From assembly GCA_964496575.1 (NCBI GenBank), contig CAZCAC010000176.1:1-15190 (forward strand): DNA of 15,190 nt. The letters are read 5' to 3'. This DNA comes from CAZCAC01 sp964496575 (GTDB lineage: Bacteria > Planctomycetota > UBA1135 > GCA-002686595). Position 1 is the first letter of the stretch, and each line of letters starts with the position of its first letter. This document shows, piece by piece, positions 1-6,456 of the stretch. Made by a program: the position numbers and the translations under genes. The notes below the pieces were generated by a model, which searched no databases, was not told the origin of the DNA, and saw only the letters and a program-made list of their open reading frames with translations.

Positions 1-92
1 ACCTCTGCTTTCTGATACGTATTTGTTCTTGTTTCCGATCTCCGCGATCTCTGCGTTGAACCACCGCGTCCTCTGCCTCCTCCGCGCCCCGA
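1..92 (-). repeat. Purine-rich intergenic repeat, left copy (minus sense), partial
   Basis: Read on the minus strand, this stretch follows directly after the stop codon of the TPR lipoprotein gene. It is a run of degenerate purine-rich units such as cagaggacgcgg, cgcagaga and tcgcggaga. It shares the exact 10-mer GAGGACGCGG (here the complement of 64-73) with the repeat at the right end of the window (15139-15148), in the opposite genomic orientation. Its style matches the degenerate 'accacagaggacacagagg' intergenic repeats seen in several environmental phyla. It runs off the window, so its full extent is unknown. No coding potential is visible. Confidence 0.55.
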
Positions 93-1094
93 TCACTCCC
101 CCTGACGCGCCAGCGCCGCCTCGCAGTCGGTACGGATCCGGTAAGCGCGCTGGATATCGGGGTGAGTGAACTCGAGGCCCGCCAGCCGCAGGTACCGGTC
201 GATCGCCGCGATCGCCTCCTCGGGGCGGCCGAGCTTGACCAGCAGCTGCGCGCGCTGGCTGTGCGTCTCGGCGATGTCGGGGTCGAAGGCGATGATCGCG
301 TCGAGGTGGGCCAGTGCTCCGGAGGGATCGTCGAGGTAGTTGTTCAACGTGGTCGCGGCCTGCAGGTGCACGGCGACCTCGAGATCGTTCAGTTTCTTGA
401 TACTATCCCAAATGCGCTTCTCCTCGCGGTCGGAGATGTCCGGCCGGACGAGCTGCTCCTTCCAGAAGAGGCGGTCGGAGGCGGTGATGCGGATGATCGC
501 GTCGCCCCAGGCGAGGGAGTCGGTGTAGTCGCCGAGCAGGCAGGTCGTGCGTACCAGTCCGTTGAGGACCTCGGTGTCGTTGGGCTGCAGCTCGAAGGCG
601 GCGCGGTACCTGGACAGGGCTTCGAGGTACGTGTCCCGCGCCTGCCTCTCCAGCTCGGCGGCGCGCGACTCGGGATCGGGGGCCTCGGTGAAGCGCTCGC
701 CGGTGCGCACGGCCGCCGCGGCCTCGGCGAAGGCGATCCCCTTGCGCTCCTTCACCTCGCCCATGGTCAGCGGGACGCGGAAGTCGCCCTCGTCCTCGAG
801 CTCGAGCAGGACGTGCTCGGCGCGCAGGATCTGCTGGGTCGAGCCGAGGTTCAGGAGGGCCCGGGCGAGGTACAGCCGCAGGAGGAAGTTGTCGGGCTCC
901 AGGGCGAGCCCGCGCAGCGCCTGGTCCTCGGCGCGCTTCCACTCGCTCATGGCGAGCCAGCCGGAGCAGGCCTCGAGGTGGATCTCCATCTGGCGCTCGC
1001 GCTCCTCGGGGGTCAACCGGGTGGTGTTGCAGCCGGAGGGGAGGAGGAGCAGCACCAGGGCCAGGATCGGGGCGGCGAAGCGGGGGAGGTTCAT
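93..1094 (-). CDS. TPR-repeat lipoprotein, function unknown
   Basis: This encodes a 333-aa secreted protein. Residues 1-22 form a lipoprotein-type signal peptide: R5, a hydrophobic stretch at 7-18, then LPSGC with the predicted lipidated Cys at 22. Pro at the -3 position makes the lipobox imperfect. Asn at +2 is not the Asp inner-membrane retention signal, so outer-membrane placement is plausible. The mature part is helical, with TPR-like pairs at about 51-84 (ending LALEPDN), 154-187 (AAFELQPND) and 256-306 (AIIAFDPD, then LGRPEEAIAAIDRYL). These suggest a protein-protein interaction scaffold. The partner and process cannot be read from the sequence. The gene lies 31 nt after rqcH in the same direction and is probably co-transcribed with it. 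The 31-nt gap is C-rich with no purine-rich Shine-Dalgarno site, so initiation may depend on coupling. The ATG was chosen because the signal peptide starts there. Confidence 0.85.
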   Translation of the reverse strand: MNLPRFAAPILALVLLLLPSGCNTTRLTPEERERQMEIHLEACSGWLAMSEWKRAEDQALRGLALEPDNFLLRLYLARALLNLGSTQQILRAEHVLLELEDEGDFRVPLTMGEVKERKGIAFAEAAAAVRTGERFTEAPDPESRAAELERQARDTYLEALSRYRAAFELQPNDTEVLNGLVRTTCLLGDYTDSLAWGDAIIRITASDRLFWKEQLVRPDISDREEKRIWDSIKKLNDLEVAVHLQAATTLNNYLDDPSGALAHLDAIIAFDPDIAETHSQRAQLLVKLGRPEEAIAAIDRYLRLAGLEFTHPDIQRAYRIRTDCEAALARQGE

Positions 1095-1125
1095 GGCGGG
1101 GTGGCGGGGGTGGCGGGCGGGGGAG

Positions 1126-2664
1126 TCAGCCGTCGCGTTCCGGGCGGACTAGTCGGTCGAGGCGTCCGGGTTGCATCCGGATCTCGACCTTCCGTCCCCC
1201 CGAGAGGGTAACCAGCCCGGGCTTCGCGCCCCGGGGCTTGTGGACGAGTTTGCGCCGGGCGACGTGCACGGTGGCCCGGGAGGCGCCGCGGAGGGGGGAG
1301 AAGTGCACCGCCAGGTGGGCGGCGTCGAGCAGCTCCTCGGGGTCCGGCTCCCCCCTCTCGCCCCCGATCCGGAGCACCACGTGGCTCCCCGGGGCGTCGG
1401 CGGTGTGCAGCCAGAGGTCGTTCCCGCGGGCGTGGCGGAAGGTCAGGTGGTCGTTGTCGCGGGCGCTCCGCCCCACGCGGATCTCGGTGCCCTTGCAGCC
1501 CCGAAAGGAGTGATAGGGGAGGCGGGGCTCCGGCGCCCGGCGCTTGCGCGGGTCCGCCTCCTGGACCGGGTCGAGCAGCCCCTGCCGGGTGGCCCGAGCG
1601 TCGAGCTCGAGCGGGTCGGCCTCGGGGTCGGCCGCCGCCTCCAGGAGCGCCTCGAGCTCGCCGACCCGTTCGCGCGCCCGCCGGAGCTCGTCGGGCAGCT
1701 CGCCTCGCGAGCGCTCGAGCTTCTTGTAGCGATCGAAGAACCGCTCGACGTTCTCGCGGGGTGAGCGGCGCGGGTCGAGCTCGATCTTCCGGGGCGGCGA
1801 ACCGTCGCTGTACCAGTCGGCGAGCTCGATCGAGTTCATCCCCCGCTGCAGGAGGTGGGTGTGCGCGGCGAGCAGCTCGCCGTCGAGGCGCACTCGCTCG
1901 CTCCGCTCACAGGCGGCGAGCTTCTTCTCCAGGCCGGCGAGCAGCGAGCGCGCGCGGGCGAGCTTGCGCTTCACCCGCTTGGTGAGCTTCTTCGCCGCCT
2001 GGCCCCGGTCGCGCTCGGCGACCTCCTCGCCGAGCGAGGCCTCGATGCGCCAGGAGAGGGGGGCGAGGAGCGGACGCCCCGCGCTGACCGCAGGGGGCGG
2101 CGCCGCGGGTTCCGGGAAGGCCTCGGCGACCCCCGGCTGGGGGGCTGCCGGGGGACCCCCGGCGCCGGGCGGCTGCCAGACCTCGCCGGGGCGCAGGCGA
2201 GGCGAGGGGTGCTTCGCCGGCGGAGGGACGAGGAGGTCGAGCACCTCGTCTCCCCGGCCGAGCAGGATCAGGTTGGCGTGGCGCCCGGTCAGCTCGGCGA
2301 GCAGCGCGCGGGGCGCGCCCGCCGGCGTCTCGCGGAACTCGAGCAGGACGAGCCGGTCGCCGCGCACCTGGCCGACGCGCACGAGGCGCGCTCCGACGAG
2401 CTCCTCCTCCAGCCTCCGCGCGAAGGGACCGGTGGGGCCCTTCGGTCGCCAGAGTCGTCCCTGCACGAGGTGCAGGCGAGAGCTGTCGGTATCGGCGGAG
2501 ACGCGCAGGCGATATACCGCCGGTCCCTGACCTTCCTCCTCGCCGCGGAACACCAGCAACAGGTCGCGCGGGGGCAGCGAGACGATCTCTCGCAGCTCTC
2601 TTCCCTCGAGCAGGCCGGCGAGCTCGGCGACGAGCTCGGCAATCTGTGTCGCGTTGAGGCTCAG
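1126..2664 (-). CDS. rqcH: RqcH / NFACT-family ribosome quality control protein (probable CTG start)
   Basis: This is an NFACT protein of about 512 aa, homologous to bacterial RqcH and eukaryotic Rqc2/NEMF. RqcH binds obstructed 50S subunits carrying nascent chain-tRNA and recruits tRNA-Ala to add C-terminal alanine tails. In order, the protein has an NFACT-N domain (about 1-170), a Pro-rich linker then a probable HhH region (170-220), a charged coiled coil (about 221-345) and the C-terminal NFACT-R domain (about 380-500). The NFACT-N domain keeps the Asp-Arg pair (D103-R104, in GDRLVLLEF) known to be needed for tailing in B. subtilis RqcH, and the signature ELTGRHANLILL at 124-135. NFACT-R has GNDLWLHT (414-421) and PGSHV (425-429). 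Homology (family start MSLN...) demands the N-terminal segment SLNATQIAEL. The only start-like codon ahead of it is CTG at 2664-2662, overlapping the ndk TGA (CTGA). The first in-frame TTG or GTG would remove about 35 conserved residues. It is slightly shorter than B. subtilis RqcH (about 570 aa). Confidence 0.88.
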   Translation of the reverse strand: MSLNATQIAELVAELAGLLEGRELREIVSLPPRDLLLVFRGEEEGQGPAVYRLRVSADTDSSRLHLVQGRLWRPKGPTGPFARRLEEELVGARLVRVGQVRGDRLVLLEFRETPAGAPRALLAELTGRHANLILLGRGDEVLDLLVPPPAKHPSPRLRPGEVWQPPGAGGPPAAPQPGVAEAFPEPAAPPPAVSAGRPLLAPLSWRIEASLGEEVAERDRGQAAKKLTKRVKRKLARARSLLAGLEKKLAACERSERVRLDGELLAAHTHLLQRGMNSIELADWYSDGSPPRKIELDPRRSPRENVERFFDRYKKLERSRGELPDELRRARERVGELEALLEAAADPEADPLELDARATRQGLLDPVQEADPRKRRAPEPRLPYHSFRGCKGTEIRVGRSARDNDHLTFRHARGNDLWLHTADAPGSHVVLRIGGERGEPDPEELLDAAHLAVHFSPLRGASRATVHVARRKLVHKPRGAKPGLVTLSGGRKVEIRMQPGRLDRLVRPERDG

Positions 2665-3131
2665 GGGAGCTCTTCTTCGACGTTGTAGGCCCAGCCGAGA
2701 AGGGCCGGCTCCCAGTCGATCAACTCGTCCGCTCCGGCGAAGAAGAGGCCGAGCTCCTTCTCCGCGCTCTCGGGACCGTCGGAGGCGTGGACCAGGTTGT
2801 TGGAGAAGGACATGCCGAAGTCCCCGCGGATCGTACCCGGGGCGGCCTCGCGCGAGTTGGTCGCGCCGACCAGGTTCCGGACCACGGCGATCGCGTCGAC
2901 GCCGTCGAAGGCCATCGCCACCACCGGCCCCGAGGTCATGAAGTCGACCAGGTTCCCGTAGAAGGGGCGCTCGGCGTGAACCGAGTAATGCTCCTGGATC
3001 GTCGCCAGCGGGAAGCAGCGCATCTTCAGACCGGTGAGCTTCAGACCCTTGCTCTCGAAGCGGCTGATGATGGGGCCGATCAGGTGGCGCTGGACGGCGT
3101 CGGGCTTGAGCAGGACGAGAGTACGTTCCAA
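2661..3131 (-). CDS. ndk: Nucleoside diphosphate kinase
   Basis: This is a 156-aa cytosolic enzyme that moves the gamma phosphate from ATP to other (d)NDPs through a phosphohistidine, balancing NTP pools. The N-terminus ERTLVLLKPDAV (K9) is diagnostic. The active-site block NLVHASDGPESAEKEL places the catalytic His at 115. R85, T91, R102 (in PGTIRGDF) and N112 match the nucleotide-binding residues of the family. The HASD-G-PESA form replaces the commoner HGSDS form. The protein is about 15 residues longer than E. coli Ndk at the C-terminus (WEPALLGWAYNVEEELP), as in many longer family members. The start is TTG at 3131, set by a GGAG site 8 nt upstream and by alignment. The stop overlaps the apparent rqcH start, which implies translational coupling. 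It is the first gene of the minus-strand unit. Confidence 0.97.
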   Translation of the reverse strand: MERTLVLLKPDAVQRHLIGPIISRFESKGLKLTGLKMRCFPLATIQEHYSVHAERPFYGNLVDFMTSGPVVAMAFDGVDAIAVVRNLVGATNSREAAPGTIRGDFGMSFSNNLVHASDGPESAEKELGLFFAGADELIDWEPALLGWAYNVEEELP

Positions 3132-3139
3132 AGGGTATT

Positions 3140-3143
3140 CTCC
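3140..3143 (-). promoter_or_regulatory. Ribosome binding site for ndk
   Basis: Read on the minus strand, GGAG is followed by 8 nt (AATACCCT) and then TTG. This good spacing fixes the non-ATG start of ndk. Confidence 0.7.
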
Positions 3144-3240
3144 GGGGATCTGGGCCGGGGTTCGGCGGTTCGTTGGTAGAAGACCGATCGAGACTCGGAT
3201 CGGGGAATCGCGGGGTCACATCGGGTACGGCGAGCCGGGG

Positions 3241-3246
3241 ATTGTA
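3241..3246 (-). promoter_or_regulatory. Weak candidate -10 element for ndk
   Basis: On the minus strand this reads TACAAT, one base from the TATAAT consensus, in an otherwise GC-rich stretch about 110 nt upstream of the ndk TTG. No convincing -35 lies 16-18 nt further upstream, so this is only a candidate. Confidence 0.3.
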
Positions 3247-3353
3247 GCGCTCCGTCACCGGTCGCGGCCAGAGGGAAGGAGAGCGTCGTCGGAGCGGGAT
3301 TCGCGCCGCCGGAACGCTTCCGTTCCGGGGCCGGGGAATTCCTATCCCCCGGG

Positions 3354-3381
3354 TTGACCTGGGATCGCCTGACTCTAGATT
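3354..3381 (+). promoter_or_regulatory. Sigma-70-type promoter of the atp operon
   Basis: TTGACC (3354-3359) matches the -35 consensus at five of six positions. After a 16-nt spacer, TAGATT (3376-3381) serves as a plausible -10 (four of six). This is the most promoter-like spot in the GC-rich intergenic region and lies in the right place and orientation. The predicted transcription start is near 3388, giving a leader of about 170 nt before atpZ. The function is inferred from position and consensus only. Confidence 0.6.
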
Positions 3382-3557
3382 GTTTGCCCATCGAATCCGG
3401 CCGCGCCGCGGCGAGATGCCATCGTTCGACGCGTTTCCGGCCCCTTCAAAAGGCACCACTGCCCCCCGACCTCGGGAGGCCCCCGCTCTCCCATTTCCCG
3501 GCTCTTCGAGCTCCGCGCTTTTCGCCCGCTTCGCGGGTGGTGGCAAGACGCGATCCC

Positions 3558-3875
3558 ATGCCTCCCCGCTCTCCCCTTCCAGACGAGAACCGGAAGGCGA
3601 TGGTCGCCTACGGACGATACGCCGCGCTCGGCGTCCAGTTCGTCGTCACCATGTGCTTGCTCGGCTGGATCGGGCACTGGGCGGACGGCAAGCTCGGGAC
3701 CTATCCGCTGTTGATGATCCTCGGCTTCTTCCTGGGGGCGACGGGATCCTTCATCTCTCTCCTGTCCGCCATCCCCCCGGTTCGGAAGACAACTTCCTCG
3801 AAGCGACGCACCACCACCTCCTCCTCCTCCTCGAAGACCGACTCGAACGAGCCGGACGACGCACCCGAACGATGA
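3558..3875 (+). CDS. atpZ: AtpZ-type small membrane protein of the ATP synthase operon
   Basis: This is a 105-aa protein with two predicted membrane segments (about 20-39 and 48-71) joined by the loop HWADGKLGTYPLL. The D-x-x-x-G-T-x-P pattern (D43, G47, T48, P50) is typical of the AtpZ/AtpI family encoded ahead of Fo genes. In Bacillus, AtpZ and AtpI have been linked to Mg2+/Ca2+ transport, and AtpI helps c-ring assembly. The tail after residue 75 is hydrophilic and Ser/Thr-rich (TTTSSSSSKTDSNE), which is unusual and probably disordered. The ATG at 3558 was chosen because it gives a short N-terminus before the first helix. Only a weak GGTGG lies upstream, and an internal ATG at 3600 has its purine run too close. 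Its TGA overlaps the atpI ATG (ATGA), so translation is likely coupled. Confidence 0.8.
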   Translation: MPPRSPLPDENRKAMVAYGRYAALGVQFVVTMCLLGWIGHWADGKLGTYPLLMILGFFLGATGSFISLLSAIPPVRKTTSSKRRTTTSSSSSKTDSNEPDDAPER

Positions 3876-4288
3876 CTCGTACCACCCTCGGAACCCTGGC
3901 CGTGCTGCTGGTCGGGATCTTCGTGGCCGTCCAGATGGGCGGCACGGAGGGGTGGGGCGTGATCGCGGGCGTCCTGTGCGGCGCTTCGGTCGCGGCGCTG
4001 GGGGCGGCGTGGCAGCGGTTCGTCTTCCGCCATCGCCCCAAGCAGGCGATGGCGGCGGTGGTGCAGATCTTTCTGTTCAAGCTCGCGTTCGTGACCATCG
4101 GAGCCGTGACTTTCCGCTACGTCGAGGCCGCCGCCGCGCGGGTCGACTGGAAGAGCTTCCTGGTCGCCTTCGTCAGCTCGGTGTTCATCGTTCAAACCCT
4201 GGCCGTGCTCGACAACGTTCGCTTCCTGCTGGGCAGGAAGGACGCGGTGTCGGCCGAGCCTCCCCTGTCCGGAACTCCCCTCGAGTAG
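3872..4288 (+). CDS. atpI: AtpI-like ATP synthase protein I
   Basis: This is a 138-aa integral membrane protein with four predicted helices (about 8-22, 27-47, 60-83 and 93-115), fitting the size and topology of AtpI/UncI. AtpI is a non-essential helper of c-ring assembly and possibly of ion supply to the enzyme. Sequence motifs in this family are weak, so the call rests on topology, length and its place directly before atpB. The basic loop between helices 2 and 3 (QRFVFRHRPKQ) suggests a cytoplasmic face there. The ATG overlaps the atpZ stop by 4 nt. The stop TAG is part of the TAGGAG that serves as the atpB ribosome binding site. It could be annotated simply as a hypothetical membrane protein. 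Confidence 0.7.
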   Translation: MTRTTLGTLAVLLVGIFVAVQMGGTEGWGVIAGVLCGASVAALGAAWQRFVFRHRPKQAMAAVVQIFLFKLAFVTIGAVTFRYVEAAAARVDWKSFLVAFVSSVFIVQTLAVLDNVRFLLGRKDAVSAEPPLSGTPLE

Positions 4289-4302
4289 GAGCCAGAGTAC
4301 CT

Positions 4303-5349
4303 GTGAACCTCTTGCGCCCGATCCTCGCCGTCGCCGTGATCGCCATCGCGATCGTGTTCTCCGGCAGGTTCTCCGAACACCACAAGTCGGACGACGTCTT
4401 CCAGCAGCTGTACCTGCACCTGATGCCGGCCAACCTCGTCCAGCACTCCGAGCATGGTGAGGATCACGCCGACGAGGCCGTCTCCGAGCACGGCGACAGC
4501 GAGCTCCTCTTCACCCTGCCCCTCCCGGGCTTCCTCGGGGAGACCTTCGCCGGCATCGCCAACGGCATCGGCGGCCTGGTCGCCGGCGATCCCCACGCGG
4601 CGCTGACGCACCACTACCAGGTCGACCACGCGGACGGCACGAGCAGCTACGGGATCCCGGTGACGAACCTGCAGATCTTCCAGCTCGCCGCGGTGCTCCT
4701 GATCTTCATCCTGCTGGGTGGGATCGCGAACTACCTGCGGGGGGGCCAGGCGGACTACCTGACGCGCATGTTCACCGGCTTCGCCATGTACATCCGGGAC
4801 GAGATGGTCGTCCCGGTGATGGGGGTGGAGACCGCGAAGAAGTACCTGCCCTTCTTCCTGTCGATCTTCTTCTTCATCCTGTTCATGAACGTGATGGGCC
4901 TCGTGCCCGGCAGCGCCACCGCGACCGCGAGCATCTTCATCACCGGCGCGCTGGCCGCCATCACCCTCTTCTCGATCGTCATCTGCGGGATGGTCGTCCA
5001 GGGGCCGATCGCCTTCTGGAAGAACCTCGTCCCGCACGTGCCGATCGTGCTCTGGCCGCTGATGTTCTTCGTCGAGCTGGTCGGGCTCTTCGTCAAGCCC
5101 TTCGCCCTCATGATTCGTCTCTTCGCGAACATGACCGGCGGCCACATGGTGGTGCTCTCCTTCATGGGCTTGATCTTCTTCTTCGCCGCCAACATGGGCA
5201 ACGCGGCGGGCTACGGGTCCTCGCCGGTCGCCGTCGGCTTCGCCGGCTTCATCATGATCATCGAGGCGTTCGTCGCGATGCTGCAGGCCTACATCTTCAC
5301 CCAGCTCTCGATCATCTTCGTCAACATGGCGATCCACCCCGAGCACTAG
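4303..5349 (+). CDS. atpB: F1Fo ATP synthase subunit a
   Basis: This is the stator channel subunit of Fo, which forms the two half-channels next to the c-ring. The 348-aa protein has its conserved core in the second half: FILFMNVMGLVPG (191-203), VELVGLFVKPFALMIRLFANMTGGH (257-281) with the essential Arg at 272, and AMLQAYIFTQLSIIFV (325-340) with Q328 at the position of E. coli Q252. It is about 75 residues longer than E. coli subunit a. The extra part is an N-terminal signal-like helix (8-20) followed by a His- and acid-rich segment (about 24-110, eleven His). The helix at 122-142 (to LLGGIANYLRGG) then starts the usual body. The start is GTG at 4303 with AGGAG at 4287-4291, an 11-nt spacing. 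It is followed by a 139-nt gap with a hairpin before atpE. Confidence 0.96.
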   Translation: MNLLRPILAVAVIAIAIVFSGRFSEHHKSDDVFQQLYLHLMPANLVQHSEHGEDHADEAVSEHGDSELLFTLPLPGFLGETFAGIANGIGGLVAGDPHAALTHHYQVDHADGTSSYGIPVTNLQIFQLAAVLLIFILLGGIANYLRGGQADYLTRMFTGFAMYIRDEMVVPVMGVETAKKYLPFFLSIFFFILFMNVMGLVPGSATATASIFITGALAAITLFSIVICGMVVQGPIAFWKNLVPHVPIVLWPLMFFVELVGLFVKPFALMIRLFANMTGGHMVVLSFMGLIFFFAANMGNAAGYGSSPVAVGFAGFIMIIEAFVAMLQAYIFTQLSIIFVNMAIHPEH

Positions 5350-5367
5350 CCCGGGGACTCCAGCACA

Positions 5368-5401
5368 CCCCGGGCACGAGCCGCGCAGGCTCCCCCCGGG
5401 G
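5368..5401 (+). other. GC-rich hairpin between atpB and atpE
   Basis: CCCCGGG (5368-5374) pairs with CCCGGGG (5395-5401). Inside, GAGCC (5378-5382) pairs with GGCTC (5388-5392) around a 5-nt loop, with a small internal loop between the two stems. No T-run follows, so it is not a standard intrinsic terminator. Its position 18 nt after the atpB stop suggests an mRNA processing or stability role (inference). Confidence 0.5.
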
Positions 5402-5488
5402 GACCGTTCCGAAACTCACGGACTTCCAAACTCTTCGAATAGAACCCAGTGCGGCCCGGCGGGTCGCCATCAGGAGAAACGAGCAGAA

Positions 5489-5782
5489 ATGAACATCCCC
5501 TTCCAGGAAGATCTGGCCGCGCTCGACGCCGTGCAGACCGTGGAGGTCGCCAAGCACCAGGCCTTGCAGATCGCCAAGATGGGTGCCGGCCTCGGCGCCG
5601 GTATCGCCGCCATCGGGGCGGGCATCGGCATCGGTCGCATCGGTGCGGCTGCCAACGAGGGCATCGCCCGCCAGCCCGAAGCGGCCGGCGACATCCGCGG
5701 CGGCTCGATCATCCTCTCCGCCCTCATCGAGGGTGTCTGCCTCTTCGCCGTCGTCGTCACCCTCCTCATCGCGCTGGGCTGA
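5489..5782 (+). CDS. atpE: F1Fo ATP synthase subunit c
   Basis: This is the proteolipid of the rotating c-ring. The 97-aa hairpin has helix 1 (about 32-55, with the Gly-rich GAGIGIGRIG pattern), the polar loop ARQPEA (60-65) and helix 2 (about 73-96). The ion-binding carboxylate is E81 (SALIEGVCLF). Na+-type c subunits carry Gln at the equivalent of Ilyobacter Q32 and Ser/Thr after the Glu. Here these are I48 and G82, so proton coupling is predicted. The N-terminus extends about 25-30 residues beyond the compact E. coli protein and is amphipathic (DLAALDAVQTVEVAKHQ) without a clear signal peptide. AGGAG at 5472-5476 lies 12 nt before the ATG. Strong hairpins flank the gene on both sides, which may help set its high expression relative to its neighbours. 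Confidence 0.97.
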   Translation: MNIPFQEDLAALDAVQTVEVAKHQALQIAKMGAGLGAGIAAIGAGIGIGRIGAAANEGIARQPEAAGDIRGGSIILSALIEGVCLFAVVVTLLIALG

Positions 5783-5802
5783 TCCGGCGCAGCAGGAACG
5801 GG

Positions 5803-5836
5803 CCGGGTGCCGCCTCCGCCGGGGGCGGCATCCCGG
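5803..5836 (+). other. Strong hairpin after atpE
   Basis: TGCCGCCTCC (5808-5817) pairs with GGGGGCGGCA (5821-5830) across a 3-nt loop, with one G-U pair. Beyond a single bulged T (5831), CCGGG (5803-5807) pairs with CCCGG (5832-5836), giving about 15 base pairs. It starts 20 nt after the atpE stop and has no T-run. It is either a 3'-end stabiliser for atpE mRNA or a partial attenuator before atpF (inference). Confidence 0.55.
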
Positions 5837-5913
5837 GGGCTCATGACGAGCCCCTCGCGAATGGCACTCGCCTCATCCGGCTTTCCTAGAACCGAACTCC
5901 TCGGAACCGACAG

Positions 5914-6456
5914 ATGATGAACCTCCTCGTACTCGCCCTCAGTGAAGGCGGAGGGTACAGCCCCCTCGACCCCGGCGGTCTGGGCGGCACCCTCTGGACT
6001 TGGATCATCTTCCTCGTCTCATTGCCCTTCATCTGGATCGTCGTGATGGGGCCGATCACCCGGGCTCTCACCACTCGCGACGAGCAGGCGCTCGCCGCGA
6101 TCGAGAGCGCCGAGCGTGCCAGCCAGGAGGCTCAGGACGCCAGAGCGGAGGTCGAGGTCAAGCTCGGCGAAGCGCAGGCGAACGCGGCTCAGCTCCTGGC
6201 GGAGGCGCGGGAGCGCGCCGAGAAGCGTGAGCACGAGATCATCGATCTGGCCAAGAAGGAAGCGGACGGATTGCGCGAGCGGGCCCAGGCGGACATCGAC
6301 ACCGCCAAGGAGCAAGCGATCGCCTCCATCCGCGAGTCCGTCGTCGAGATCTCCCTCTCGGCCGCCGGCCAGGTGCTCAAGCGCCGGGTCGACTCCGAGG
6401 ATGATCGGCGCCTGGTGACCGAGCTGGTCGCGACGACCAAGGCAGGCGGAGAGTGA
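5914..6456 (+). CDS. atpF: F1Fo ATP synthase subunit b
   Basis: This is the peripheral stalk subunit, 180 aa, anchored by one N-terminal helix (about 26-46, TLWTWIIFLVSLPFIWIVVMGPI) and continuing as a long charged coiled coil (about 55-160) that reaches the top of F1 and binds delta. The phrase GPITRALTTRDEQALAAIESAERA is typical of the b-subunit stalk base. There is one b-type gene and no separate b', so a b2 homodimer is expected. Two adjacent ATGs (5914 and 5917) could start it. A weak GGAA lies at 5903-5906. Its TGA overlaps the atpH GTG (GTGA), so the two are translationally coupled. It follows a 131-nt gap after atpE that carries a hairpin. Confidence 0.96.
   Translation: MMNLLVLALSEGGGYSPLDPGGLGGTLWTWIIFLVSLPFIWIVVMGPITRALTTRDEQALAAIESAERASQEAQDARAEVEVKLGEAQANAAQLLAEARERAEKREHEIIDLAKKEADGLRERAQADIDTAKEQAIASIRESVVEISLSAAGQVLKRRVDSEDDRRLVTELVATTKAGGE

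Larger units (their letters stand above)
3132..3557. other. Divergent intergenic region between ndk and the atp operon
   Basis: These 426 bases hold no gene I can support. An open frame continues upstream of atpZ from 3354, but it has no family-like sequence and crosses the promoter. The region contains the ndk RBS, a weak minus-strand -10 candidate (3241-3246) and the atp promoter (3354-3381). A leader of about 170 nt then precedes atpZ, with two short hairpins: GCTC-ttc-GAGC at 3501-3511 and CCCGC-ttc-GCGGG at 3525-3537. The second sits 20 nt before the atpZ start. Confidence 0.6.

Noticed and set aside
162..2688. Long plus-strand open frames opposite the lipoprotein and rqcH genes
   Set aside because: High GC leaves antisense frames open. 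Their products are compositionally odd (Arg/Gly/Ala/Glu-rich, no motifs), while the minus strand encodes recognisable proteins.
2665..3546. N-terminal extension of rqcH through and beyond ndk (an 806-codon frame)
   Set aside because: The extra 294 codons run out of frame across ndk and the intergenic region and lack family similarity; RqcH homology starts at 2664.
3354..3557. Longer atpZ starting at TTG 3354
   Set aside because: That TTG is the promoter's -35 element, and the added residues are Arg/Pro-rich and unlike the family.
5489..5782. Na+-coupled c-ring
   Set aside because: The Gln in helix 1 and the Ser/Thr after the carboxylate, needed for Na+ coordination, are replaced by I48 and G82.
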